Origin: Xestospongia bergquistia
Lineage: Eukaryota; Porifera; Demospongiae; Haplosclerida; Petrosiidae
DNA: 64,000 nt
NCBI GenBank assembly: GCA_963965975.1
Contig: OZ014411.1
Location: 9,797,501-9,861,500 of the forward strand
Direction of reading: 5' to 3'
Made by a program: the position numbers and the translations under genes. The notes beneath the pieces were generated by a model. It was not told the origin of the DNA. It did no database searches and worked only from the letters and a program-made list of their open reading frames with translations. Shown in pieces: positions 51,484 to 63,800 of the stretch (positions within the stretch are counted from its first letter, which is position 1; each line of letters begins with the position of its first letter).

Positions 51484-52010
51484 TAGCCTCGTACCCAGGA
51501 GTTCGCAAAAGAAAAGACCGCCTGGTAACTACTGCTTGCGCATGTACGTAATTAGTGTAATTTAGGCAAAATAGTGACATCATAATTACAACTTTTAAAT
51601 TAAATATGGGAAGTGTTTATGTTGATAACGTTTCATTCACTACACGAGTTTAGCATACGCATACCTAGTCGAGTTTGTCGGTTGCGCAGAGATTTAGTGG
51701 AAGCAAAAAGAGCGATAAACTTTTTCAGTGTTGTTGAAGCCACCCGAAGACATCTTTTCCGTCATATAATTACAGCTTCAACGAACAAGAGTTGCTCATT
51801 CTTAAGAGATAGATTGGCCTTCCTAGCTGCTTTAGAGCATAGAGTAGAGCAGCAGAAAAGTTTCCATCAGTACTACCAAGTAGCCATAAAAAATGGCCTA
51901 ACATTGCGGTAAAATTAATTTAACGTCATAGTTGACGAAGAGTTAAACGCATGTCCAAACAGTAGTTACCAGGCGTTATTTTCTTTCGTGAAAGACTGGG
52001 TACGAAGCCG
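51484..52010. mobile_element. Non-autonomous DNA transposon with about 55-base inverted ends
   Basis: The left end agcctcgtacccag pairs with the right end ctgggtacgaagcc, and further in 51519-51534 is a perfect complement of 51960-51975. Between lie about 420 bases with higher CpG and GC content than the flanks. Target-site duplication was not resolved. The ends resemble those of the small element at 12241. Confidence 0.75.
51613..51912 (+). CDS. 99-codon open frame inside the inverted-repeat element
   Basis: ATG to TAA. Arg/Lys/His-rich and helical (RVCRLRRDLVEAKRAINFFS, VVEATRRHLFRHII, FLRDRLAFLAALEHRVEQQK). No family recognised. It occupies most of the space between the inverted ends, so it may be element-encoded (a small DNA-binding protein) or a captured host piece. 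Confidence 0.4.
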   Translation: MFMLITFHSLHEFSIRIPSRVCRLRRDLVEAKRAINFFSVVEATRRHLFRHIITASTNKSCSFLRDRLAFLAALEHRVEQQKSFHQYYQVAIKNGLTLR

Positions 52011-52779
52011 ATGAAGGGATATTTTCATTATTTAGAAATAGTTAAATTGGAAATACGCCCTGGAGAGTTGCGTGTTAAATAGAGTAAGCATCGCTATGGT
52101 TCGTTTCTGCTGTGTACGTAGTTTTTACTACTGGAGAGTCAATGGAGACTTTCACTTTTCTTTTTTGTGCAATAAACGCTTTATTATAATGCTTCTGGAC
52201 GACTTGACGCAGTTCCTTCTCTATATCTACCAGCCCTGTTTACGTCTCGAATTCCAACTAATGAGAGAAACTGAGGTAGAAGCCAACTATTAGTCATACA
52301 GTTCCCAAGCGACCTTCTTCATCTGCTGACAGCTCAACTGTTATTGACAATGTTCATGTTTTTGATGCTTGAACACAAACATAAGAGAATGTTTTGAGAT
52401 TAAGGTGGAATTGGATTCACCTAGAGAAAAGATCTTATTTCTGGAGCAAAATCTGAAAAAAATAAATAATAAAAGATCAACACTAAACATATGAAGCATG
52501 ATGATTGTAATATGGCATTTTTTAGAGGGTATTAAAAGGTATGATCATTTTAGACAAACTATTTCACATTCAATTCAAACCTCCTAAATAGGTTGAACCT
52601 ATGGCACATAATTTATTGTTGCAAGTAACCAATCATGGTCATTGTCACTGGTTATTAAAACACTTGAAGTTTTTTTATCAATTTTTAATTTAGGACCAGC
52701 TGTTAATGTTTTGAGCTATTCTTGCAAACTCAATGAGGATAGTCTTGGTAAAAATCCAAGTAAGCATTGTCAGCCATGA

Positions 52780-53300
52780 GCATCATTACCTCCACAAGAA
52801 GAGTTTTTCTTACATTAATTCGTCTTCAACTAGAATTACTAGAACAGGACTTTGCTTATTTTTTTGTATATCTCAATCAACTGTTTCTAGAATTATTATT
52901 ACTTGAATTAACTCTCTAGCTGTTTTTGAAGTTGTGGCATCCAAGAGCAATGATAAAAAGGAACATCCCAAAGAAGTTTAAGAGCTAATACCCAACTACA
53001 AGAGTAATACTGGTTGCCACTTAAATTTATATTGATCAGCCTTGTCTTCCCGAGCTAAAGCAGATGACATTTTCTAATCAACAATAATACAACACATTTA
53101 AAGGTCTTACTGGTATCTCACCTGATGGTGTGATTATATTCAGGCATCCCTAAGAATTCATGTGGAACGAGCAATAAAAAATAAAGAACTTTCATATTTT
53201 TGACAGGTTATTGCTCATTTGTTTAACTGATATAGCTGATAGAATTTTTTGGATTTATCGTTGTTTATCTAATTTTCATCCACCATTTAGTACTTAAAAA
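52780..53300 (+). pseudogene. Decayed DDE_4-type transposase
   Basis: Across three frames the usual order is readable: EEFFLTLIRLQLELLEQDFA (LLTLM.LRL.LL..DLA), CISQ/SQSTVSRIIIT, IDQPCLPELKQMTFSNQ (P..L..Q..T.S.YK), KGLTGISPDGVIIF, LRIHVERAIKNKEL (R.HVERAI.R.K) and LSNFHPP near the end. At least three stops and several frame changes; catalytic acids cannot be scored. This is the family often annotated as PIF/ISL2EU-like DDE_4 or THAP-linked. Confidence 0.75.
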
Positions 53301-53309
53301 TAACTGTAG

Positions 53310-54310
53310 AATTTATATCAATTTGGACATAATAAGCAATACCATAAACAATAATTGTGTTTGTTCTTGTTAGAAAGACGTCATTGAAGAAACAGCTATC
53401 AAGCTGATGATAATATATATCTTGCCATACAAAGTCTGGATATATGTTCTCTTCTGCTACTTCCTACAGTGGTATATATACAAAGTCATACCACTTACTG
53501 AGATCAGTCAACTCGCTGTGCGTGGGCGCATAGCGAGGGTTACTGTAGTCTGTCAGTGTGAGTGTGTGTGTGTCTGTTACCCGGACAAATGGCTTTAACT
53601 CGGCAAACACGGCACTGGTAGCCACTAAATTATAGTGGAGGGTAGCAAAACGTCTGTACTTCTTACGAATACTGCCAAAAGTAGTGTCAAACGAACAAAG
53701 AGGTTTAAAAGTCTGAAAAACCTTTGAAAAAAAGCACAACTTTCAGTGAAGACTCGAGAATTCAATAAAAATCTCCTGCATACAGCTTATGACATTTTTC
53801 CAACTTTTTAAAGTGAGAATTTTTGCAAAGATACTTCTTTGGAAAGTTATGACAGTTTTACTAACTTTTGGCAGTTATCTTTGTCAAAACATTGAGAGCG
53901 AACTAAAAATACTATCACCATAGCTGTCAATGGAGAATCACTAACTTTTACTAAGAAGTTGGAAAGTATTGGACCTTTTGTCAATTAGAGTGCAAAGTAC
54001 CCACTAAAAGGCAAAGCCCTTTGATTGCTGAGTCATCAATCATCTTGCGCATCATGTGAGACACGTCACTTGAGGAGAGTCTCTGGATAAGACCGCAGCG
54101 ACATGTTAGTGCATTTTATTTCTTTTAGTAGTGGCTCTGACGATACTTAAAAATAAAGTGTTTGGCATTTTTTCCATTTCAGTATGATGTGATTTATGCA
54201 AATGTGCATATTATGAATGCTGGCACAATCATTTTCTAACTGTACCAAAAGATTTTAAAAAAATAAAAAATTGTCTTTTATAGCAAAGGTGAAAATATAA
54301 ATAACAACAA
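53310..54310. other. Stretch without a recognisable gene
   Basis: Overlapping open frames at 53407-53598 (plus) and 53739-53464 (minus) cover a CpG-containing spot and a gtgtgtgtgt run (53559-53573). No domain seen. Confidence 0.45.
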
Positions 54311-54316
54311 TCAGAT

Positions 54317-54488
54317 GGTTCTTGGTGTAACTTCACTCTGATGACATCATCATTAAATGACAGATAGTGATGTCATCATATATGATGACATCATCTAAAT
54401 CTATCACCTACACCCTAAACCAAACCTTATGACACAAGTGATGTCATCATCATAGTACAAGTTACATCATCATAGAAGGAAGGACCCC
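54317..54488. mobile_element. MITE, second copy (inverted, one end shortened)
   Basis: Reverse complement of 18011-18206: ggttcttggtgtaacttc at the left, the 26-base palindrome tgatgtcatcatatatgatg..., ctacaccctaaaccaaacct, and gaaggaaggacccc at the right, where part of the inverted end is deleted. Confidence 0.8.
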
Positions 54489-54885
54489 AAAAATGTCTGG
54501 TCTTGATAGCGATCAAGAAACAGCTTCTTTGATAGACCCCTTCATGCTCATCACCAAAGAGAAGGGTGTATCTTGATGGACTAAAATTGTATTCTAGAAC
54601 TGGTAAACTCACTTCTACTGCATTTGTTGTGCTAACTTGAAAAACTCTGATAATATATGTTGTGTTTTTAAATAGAATCATGTCTGTATACATCCAATAC
54701 ACCTTATGTACAATTAAGCAAATTGTGCTATGATAATGAATTACTACTACAGCCACCAGTTTTAGTACATTGTTTCTTGCATACATTTTACAAACGCTGT
54801 TAATAACGTATTTCTAAATGTCTAGAGATATTTCTGAGTATAGTTATAATTCCATTTTTGTGTGTATTAACTTTTCTTTAGAAAC

Positions 54886-57800
54886 ATGGCTACAAGACTG
54901 GCTAAGATGATAAAAAAGCGGAATGTAAGTAAATTTTACATGAAAACTGTGAACAGCAATATTATATGTGGTTGGTTATAAAGCCCAAAAGACTTTGCAT
55001 GCAAATTGTAATATACACATATCCCTGACATACATGCATGTAAACTATACATGTACGTTATGTCTAGATTTTTGAAACTTTATATAAATTACGTTGAACT
55101 GTATTACTATACTTAATCCTCTTCATCAAATGTGTAAATATGTTACTATTGCACTCACGGCAAACTTGTGTAAGTATCTTGCATAGGCAACTGATCTCAT
55201 ACTGCAGAAGTGAGCAATTTTGGCTTTACCCATTTTTCTTCTAAATGAAATTGCTGTTTAGATATCATGGTATATGACAGAGTACTGTCCCGTTTCACCA
55301 AATGTTTAAGCTTTCTTGTGAATGATAGAAGTAGGTATGGGTTTGTAGGTATTAACATAGGTGTGCTCTGTAGGTATAACTAATAATATTTTTTATTTAA
55401 GACAACAAAATACGTAATCAACCAAATTGAAAATGATACCATATCCAAGATACATTCCAGTCCACCCATACCATTATTCTCCATTGAATTCTATAGAAAT
55501 ATACAATACATTTAGTTCTTTTAGGAAGTATACTCTATTATCTATCAAGTTCAAAGCAGATATACTTATAGATTTTACCCTAATTACCTCAATAATAAAC
55601 AGCACTAAATAGTGTTTTTTTAATATTTATGTTCTGTTATAGCAATCAAGCTTAATGACTAGTTCCATAATATTAACTACAATGTAATATAATATATACA
55701 TTAATAAGGAAAGATTTGTTTAGGAAAAAGGATTGTTGTGACTAAGGTAAATTTCATAGTTTATATCTTTTACTTTGAAATTGACATATGCCTTTTAACT
55801 AGTGAGAACAAAACATACTATAATTTCTATAGAGATCAATGGAGAATACTAGTCTGGGTGGACTGGAATCTATCCCAGATGTGATAATACATTTTCTTTT
55901 TTTCGTGCTTTGAATATTGTCCATTGTGTCTATGAAGTGCTATAAGTATATATAGATAACAATAAATTAATGTTAGTAATAATAATTAGTAAGCCCCATT
56001 CCAGTAAATACTTGTAAGTTTAGACTTTTTGGAGCATATTTCAAACTTTCATTTTTAATGAGAGGTTCCTCTTAACTATTATTCTAATTGTTACAATCAT
56101 GTATTAATCACTTTCAATAATTAGTCATCACTTACTATAATAACCATATATGGATTAAAGAATTTATTTCTAAACTGGTATTATGTAATATTAGTTGTAT
56201 TATAGGTAATTAAACACATTAAAAAATGTAAATGAAACAACATTAACAAATGAATAATTTGAACTAGTTTATATCATAAATACCTAATTTTACTGACTGA
56301 TGAGATTACATTTACATATGTTATCATGGCTTGCAATGAAAAAGTCATAGCCACAAAGATATAAACACTAGTGATTATTTAAAGAGGATATACAGATCAG
56401 TTAGTTCACTATTTAAAACTATTATGAAACTATTAATAAAAACTTAATATACATAAAGATGTTAAAGGCATCATAGTTAAGAGCCACTCCCTCCAACAAT
56501 GCTCAAATAATTAGATGTTTTATAGACAAAAATTCAGACAATATATTGCTAATTGCACCATATATGCTTGAAACTTATACTTAGAGATTCTATCTATTAG
56601 CTTCCTTTATGAACAAACACTGTTATTGCTAGGCATACATAGAAGTAGTGTACATCATTTCCTATTAAAATTACAGGACACAGGAGAAAGCTATATATCC
56701 TCATCTGCTACAAAAACAGTTTTAGCATAGCAACAAATTTGCATTGTGGTCATTAACTTTTTGTTTTTCATCATTTCAACACAATATTACATGTTCTGAT
56801 AATACACAGTTTAGTAGTAACTTTGTGTGTAATGATAAATTTGAAAGTACAAAAATTATCTAGAAATAAAAGTTGAAAATGTTGACTAGCTGCTTAGCAA
56901 GCAGTTTTTGAGTAATCTTTTAGCAACAAAGTGAGCTGATTAATAAAACTGCAGACATATCTACCTATATTTAAACAGTGTGGTTGACAGTATGCAGACA
57001 ATGCCATTGATCAATTTTATTATATAGTAGTATCTACATGTATATTAATTAAGGTTATGTTATCTCATGAACTATGTCCCTTGGGGACATGACTATATAA
57101 CTGTTTATCACTCATAAACATAAATGATGACTATATAGAACTATGTAGTATGACTATTGTCATGGACTGTTAACCATTGACATTACTACCTAACATATAG
57201 ATGCATTATAAAATAGCTGATAAGTATAATTTCTAGTATTATAATAACAAACTATTAATTAATGAAATATGGTTATTGTCATAGTTTGTTTACTATTATG
57301 TTAGATTCTCTACCTGGTAATTATTTATAAAACATTTTTGAAAAATTATGGAAATTTTATCATATACATTAAAAATTGTAGTGTTTTTATTTTTATCATA
57401 GGATGACAGACTAATTAAATGTGCTAAGAAAGGTGACTTATCAGGAATAGAAGTTGCTGTTTCCAAAGGAGCTAATGTAAACGCTATTGATTCAGTTAGT
57501 TTTATTATTATAACTTTAAACTTTACACATTAAAATGAAGCAGTCCATCTAAATGTGTTTCTTTTGAATACAATTAATACTAGACTTGTTTTTAAGATTA
57601 CAGATATAATCATCCGGACAATTAATTAGCAGTGATAAGGTTATATGTTTGATCTAAAATAATTCAATTCTTCCAGTATTGTTAACCTGAATTCCCTATT
57701 TAATAATAAACATATTAAAACCTTGTTAACAGAGTGTTTTTGTATATACAGCAAGTCCCCTATAGATAAAAATAAAAAGAAAGCTTTTATCCTTAAAGAA

Positions 57801-60800
57801 AGTTGTTAATTATGATAGTCTTGGAATTGTAGTTACTGTTGAATTGTTGCCTTTAATAATATGCTTAATAGAAGCAACAAGATATATTTTTGTCAAATTT
57901 TTTTAATATTCAAAAAATATTCATTAGTAATACATGTAGCTCATGTCATACATGTATAACATGAGCTACATATAGACAATGTAGAAGAATAGTATATTAT
58001 ATCATGACAATTAAAGTGGACGATTAAAAGTCAAGATATTTTATGAAGTCTGTGTTTGTACTGTTAATAGTCTAATTTGACTGTTAATAGTTTGTTTGTT
58101 ATTACAATAGAATGGATGGGCGGTCCTTCATTATGCAAGTTTTGAAGGACATACAAAGATTGTTGAAGTATTAGCCAACCATAATGCTGACCTGAACATT
58201 GTTAATGAGGTAATTCAAATGACGAGAATGAGTACGATTTATTGTAATCTTAAAAGTGTGTAAATAAATGTATAGTAATTATTAAATAAGAAATAATATA
58301 GACATTGTTGTGATAAAAGGAAATAACACAAAGAAACAAACAAGTCCAAAGTAGTAATATCAGTATTGACATTCCTATATAATATTACACCAAACTACTT
58401 AAACATATTAGCACATGTAAATTATACCATGTTGTGGTCTGTCAGAGAACTTGATCAGTTTTGTAGGAAAATGCAGATATCAATGATATAATGTAGTATA
58501 AATTCTGAGTAATGTTTTTTTACTCTATGGATTTCATTCCACTTCTATGTTGCTGTGTTTACTTGTGATCTGAATGTTTCCATTACAATATAATAGCTAG
58601 TAAGTGTGATATAATGTAATATAAATTCTAAATGAATTTCAATATAATGCTTTTTTGGCTCTATTGATTTCATTCCATTTTTATGTTTCTGTGTTTACTT
58701 GTGATCTGAATGTTCCCATTACAATATAATAGTTTGTAAGTGTGATATAATGTAGTATAAATTCTAAATGTATTTCAACATAATGTTTTTTTACTCTATT
58801 GATTTTATTCCATATTTATGTTGCTGTGTTTACTTGTGATCTGAATGTTCCCATTACAACATAATAGTTTGTAAGTGTGATATAATGTAATATAAATTCT
58901 AAATGTATTTCAATGTAATCCTTTTTTTACTCTATTCATTTCATTCCATTTTTATGTTGCTGTGTTTACTTGTGATCTGAATGTTTCCATTAAAATATAA
59001 TACTTTGTATGTGTGATATAATGTAGTATAAATTCTAAATGTATTTCAATGTAATGCCTTTTTTACTCTATTAATTTTATTCCATTTTTATGTTGCTGTG
59101 TTTACTTGTGATCTGAATGTTCCCATTACAATATAATAGGAAGTAAGTGTGATATAATGTAGTGTAAATTCTAAATGTATTTCAATGTAATGCTTTATTT
59201 ACTCTATTGATTTTAGAGATCAATATAGTAAAAAAAAGCATTTAATTTTTTTCAAGTCTTTTCTTTGAAGGTCTGAGTTCATTGTATTTGTATTGGATTC
59301 TAGCTCATTCTCTACAATGCCATGAATATATAAATTTTGTTATGATCATATAATACTGTCTATTGCCAACTTTATATTTATAATAGTTTGACTATTAAAT
59401 ATGTCTATACAAAATGTGTCATTGTTGTAAGAATTATTGAGAGTAGTTAGTTTAGTGTAAGAGTGATTGTTGTGATAATGTTGTCTTAGTTTGTAGTGTT
59501 ACTAGTATAGTGATGTAATACATATAGAACAGTGTTTCTATCGATACTATAGACCTGTTATGATATGTTGTCTTGGTACATATTGCTGTGTTATAATATA
59601 TTTAGGAGGGATCTACTCCGGTCATGTTAGCAGCAAAGAAGGGACACAAAGATGTTGTTTTGATTTTAACACAGAAAGGAGCCAATTTAGACCTTGTTAA
59701 CAGAGTAAGTGTTTATGTATATACAACAAGCCCTTTATAGATAAAGATAAAATGGAAGTTCTTTTACTTTAAAGAATGTTAATAATTATGATAGTCTTGT
59801 AATTGTAGTTAACGTTGAATGTTTGTCTTTAATAATATGCTCAATAAGATGAATATTTGAAGGAGAACAGGATACAAAGTCCACATTATAATATTAGACA
59901 AAAAGTGTACTTGTTTTACAATGTGTGCAGTGATTAATTTTCCTGATTATTTAACACAAATTGACAGATAAAGATGACATTTTTAATGACTTTTTAATGA
60001 TTAGTTCAAGTGCACAGGTAAACATAGAGATGAAGATCATGATGTGAAACATGACTTATTTATCTTTGAAGTATCTTTTAAAATTCTCCAGAAATAGAAG
60101 TGTATTTTACATACATGTACCTATTATGGAAGTACAGACGTAATGATAGTTGATAACATGAAGAGCAACAAGTTATATTCTAGTGAAAAGCCGAGTTGTT
60201 TGTTTTTTTAAAAATTCAAAAATACTCATTAGTAATACATGTAGCTCATGTCATACATGTATAACATGAGCTACATATAGACAATGTAGAAGAATAGTAT
60301 ATTGTATCATGACAAGTAAAGTGGACAATGAAAACTCAAGATATTTTACAAAGTTTGTGTTTGTACTGTTAATAGTCTAATTTGACTGTTAATAGTTTGT
60401 TTGTTATTACAATAGAATGGATGGGCAGCCCTTCATTATGCAAGTTTTGAAGGACATACAAAGATTGTTGAAGTATTAGTCAACCATAATGCTGACCTGA
60501 ACATTGTTACTGAGGTAATTCAAATGACGAGAATGAGTACGATTTATTGTAATCTTAAAAGTGTGTAAATAAATGTATAGTAATTTTTAAATATAAAATA
60601 ACATAGTCGTTGTTGTGATAAAAGGAAATAACACAAAGAAACAAAGAAGTCCAAAGTAGTAATATCAGTATGGACATTCATATAAAATATTTGATAGAAC
60701 ACCAAACTACTTAAACATATCGGCATATGTAAATTGTACCATGTTGTGGTCTGTCAGAGAATTTGATCAGTTTTGTAGGAAAATGCAGATATCCATGATA

Positions 60801-63800
60801 TAATGTAGTATGAATTCTGAGTGTATTTCATTGTAATGTTTTTTTACTCTATTGATTTCATTTCATTTTTATGTTGCTGTGTTTACTTGTGATCTTAATG
60901 TTTCCATTAAAATATCATAGCAAGTAAGTGTGATATAATGTAGTATAAATTCTAAATGTATTTCAATGTAATGCCTTTTTTAATCTATTGACTTTATTCC
61001 ATATTTATGTTGCTGTGTTTACTTGTGATCTTAATGTTTCCATTACAATATAATAGAAAGTAAGTGTGATATAATATAGTATAAATTCTAAATGTATTTC
61101 AATATAATGGTTTTTTACTCTATTAATTTTATTCCATTTTTATGTTGCTGTGTTTACTTGTGATCTGAATGTTCCCATTACAATATAATAGTTTGTAAGT
61201 GTTATATAATGTAGTATAAATTCTAAATGTATTTCAATGTAATGCCTTTTTTACTCTATTGATTTTATTCCATTTTTATGTTGCTGTGTTTACTTGTGAT
61301 CTGAATGTTCCCATTACAATATAATAGTTTGTAAGTGTGATATAATGTAGTATAAATTCTAAATGTATTTTAATGTAATGGTTTATTTACTCTATTAATT
61401 TTATTCCATTTTTATGTTGCTATGTTTACTTGTGATCTTAATTTTCCCATTACAATATAATAGCTAGTAAGTGTGATATAATATAGTGTAAATTCTAAAT
61501 GTATTTCAATGTAATGCTTTTTTACTCTATTGATTTCATTCCATTTTTATGTTTCTGTGTTTACTTGTGATCTTAATGTTCCCATTACAATATAATAGTT
61601 TGTAAGTGTGATATAATGTAGTATAAATTCTAAATGTATTTCAATGTAATGCCTTTTTTACTCTATTAATTTTATTCCATTTTTATGTTTCTGTGTTTAC
61701 TTGTGATCTGAATGTTCCCATTACAACATAATAGGAAGTAAGTGTGATATAATGTAGTATAAATTCTAAATGTATTTCAATGTAATGCTTTTTTATTGTA
61801 TTGATTTCATTCCATTTTTATGTTGCTGTGTTTACTTGTGATCTTAATGTTTCCATTACAATATAATAGCAAGTAAGTGTGATATAATGTAATATAAATT
61901 CTAAATGTATTTCAATGTAATGCTTTTTTTACTCTATTGATTTTATTCCATATTTATGTTTCTGTGTTTACTTGTGATCTTAATGTTTCCATTATAATAT
62001 AATAGGAAGTAAGTGTGATATAATGTAATATAAATTCTAAATGTATTTCAATGTAATGCTTTTTTTACTCTATTGATTTTATTCCATTTTTATGTTTCTG
62101 TGTTTACTTGTGATCTTAATGTTTCCATTGTAATATAATAGCAAGTACGTGTGATATAATGTAGTATAAATTCTAAATGTATTTCAATGTAATGCCTTTT
62201 TTACTCTATTAATTTTATTCCATTTTTATGTTGCTGTGTTTACTTGTGATCTGAATGTTCCCATTACAATATAATAGTTTGTAAGTGTGATATAATGTAG
62301 TATAAATTCTAAATGTATTTCAATGTAATGCATTTTTTACTCTATTAATTTTATTCCATTTTTGTGTTGCTGTGTTTACTTGTGATCTGAATGTTCCCAT
62401 TACAATATAATAGTTTGTAAGTGTGATATAATGTAGTATAAATTCTAAATCTATTTCAATGTAATGGTTTTTTATTCTATTAATTTTATTCCATTTTTAT
62501 GTTGCTGTGTTTACTTGTGATCTTAATTTTCCCATTACAATATAATAGCTAGTAAGTGTGATATAATGTAGTGTAAATTCTAAATGTATTTCAATGTAAT
62601 GCTTTTTTTACTCTATTCATTTCATTCCATTTTTATGTTGCTGTGTTTACTTGTGATCTGAATGTTCCCATTACAATATAATAGTTTGTAAGTGTTATAT
62701 AATGTAGTATAAATTCTAAATGTATTTCAATGTAATGTCTTTTTTACTCTATTAATTTTATTCCATTTTTATGTTTCTGTGTTTACTTGTGATTTGAATG
62801 TTCCCATTACAACATAATAGGAAGTAAGTGTGATATAATGTAGTATAAATTCTAAATGTATTTCAATGTAACGCTTTTTTTATTCCATTGATTTCATTCC
62901 ATTTTTATGTTGCTGTGATTACTTGTGATCTTAATGTTTCCATTAAAATATAATAGATTGTAAGTGTGATATAATGTAGTATAAATTCTAAATGTATTTC
63001 AATGTAATGCTTTTTTACTCTATTAATTTTATTCCATTTTTATGTTTCTGTGTTTACTTGTGATCTCCATTGCAATATAATAGCTAGTAAGTGTGATATA
63101 ATGTAGTGTAAATTCTAAGTGTATTTCAATGAGATGCTTTTTTGCTCTATTGATTTTAAAGATCAATAGAGTAAAAAAAGCATTTAATTTTAATTTTTTT
63201 CAAGTCTTTTTTTTGAAGGTCTGAGTTCATTGTATTTGTATTGGATTCTAGCTCATTCTCTACAATGCCATGAATATATAAATTTTGTTATGATCATATA
63301 ATACTGTCTATTGCCAACTTTATATTTATAATAGTTTGACTATTAAATATGTCTATACAAAATGTGTCATTGTTGTAAGAATTATTGAGAGTAGTTTGTT
63401 TAGTGTAAGAGTGATTGTTGTGATAATGTTGTCTTAGTTTGTAGTGTTACTAGTATAGTGATGTAATACATATAGAACAGTGTTTCTATCGATACTATAG
63501 ACCTGTTATGATATGTTGTCTTGGTACATATTGCTGTGTTATAATATATTTAGGAGGGATCTACTCCGGTCATGTTAGCAGCAAAGAAGGGACACAAAGA
63601 TGTTGTTTTGATTTTAACACAGAAAGGAGCCAATTTAGACCTTGTTAACAGAGTAAGTGTTTATGTATATACAACAAGCCCTTTATAGATAAAGATAAAA
63701 TGGAAGTTCTTTTACTTTAAAGAATGTTAATAATTATGATAGTCTTGTAATTGTAGTTAACGTTGAATGTTTGTCTTTAATAATATGCTCAAATAAGATG

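Noticed and set aside
53407..53739. Overlapping opposite-strand ORFs of 63 and 91 codons
   Set aside because: Mutually overlapping, no domain; likely chance in a CpG-containing spot.
54427..54786. 119-codon minus-strand OR­F beside the MITE
   Set aside because: Part of it is read from the MITE end and it has no recognisable domain or splice context.
58500..63183. CRISPR-like periodic repeats
   Set aside because: 136-base satellite units are directly adjacent with no unique spacers; they lie in introns of an ankyrin gene.
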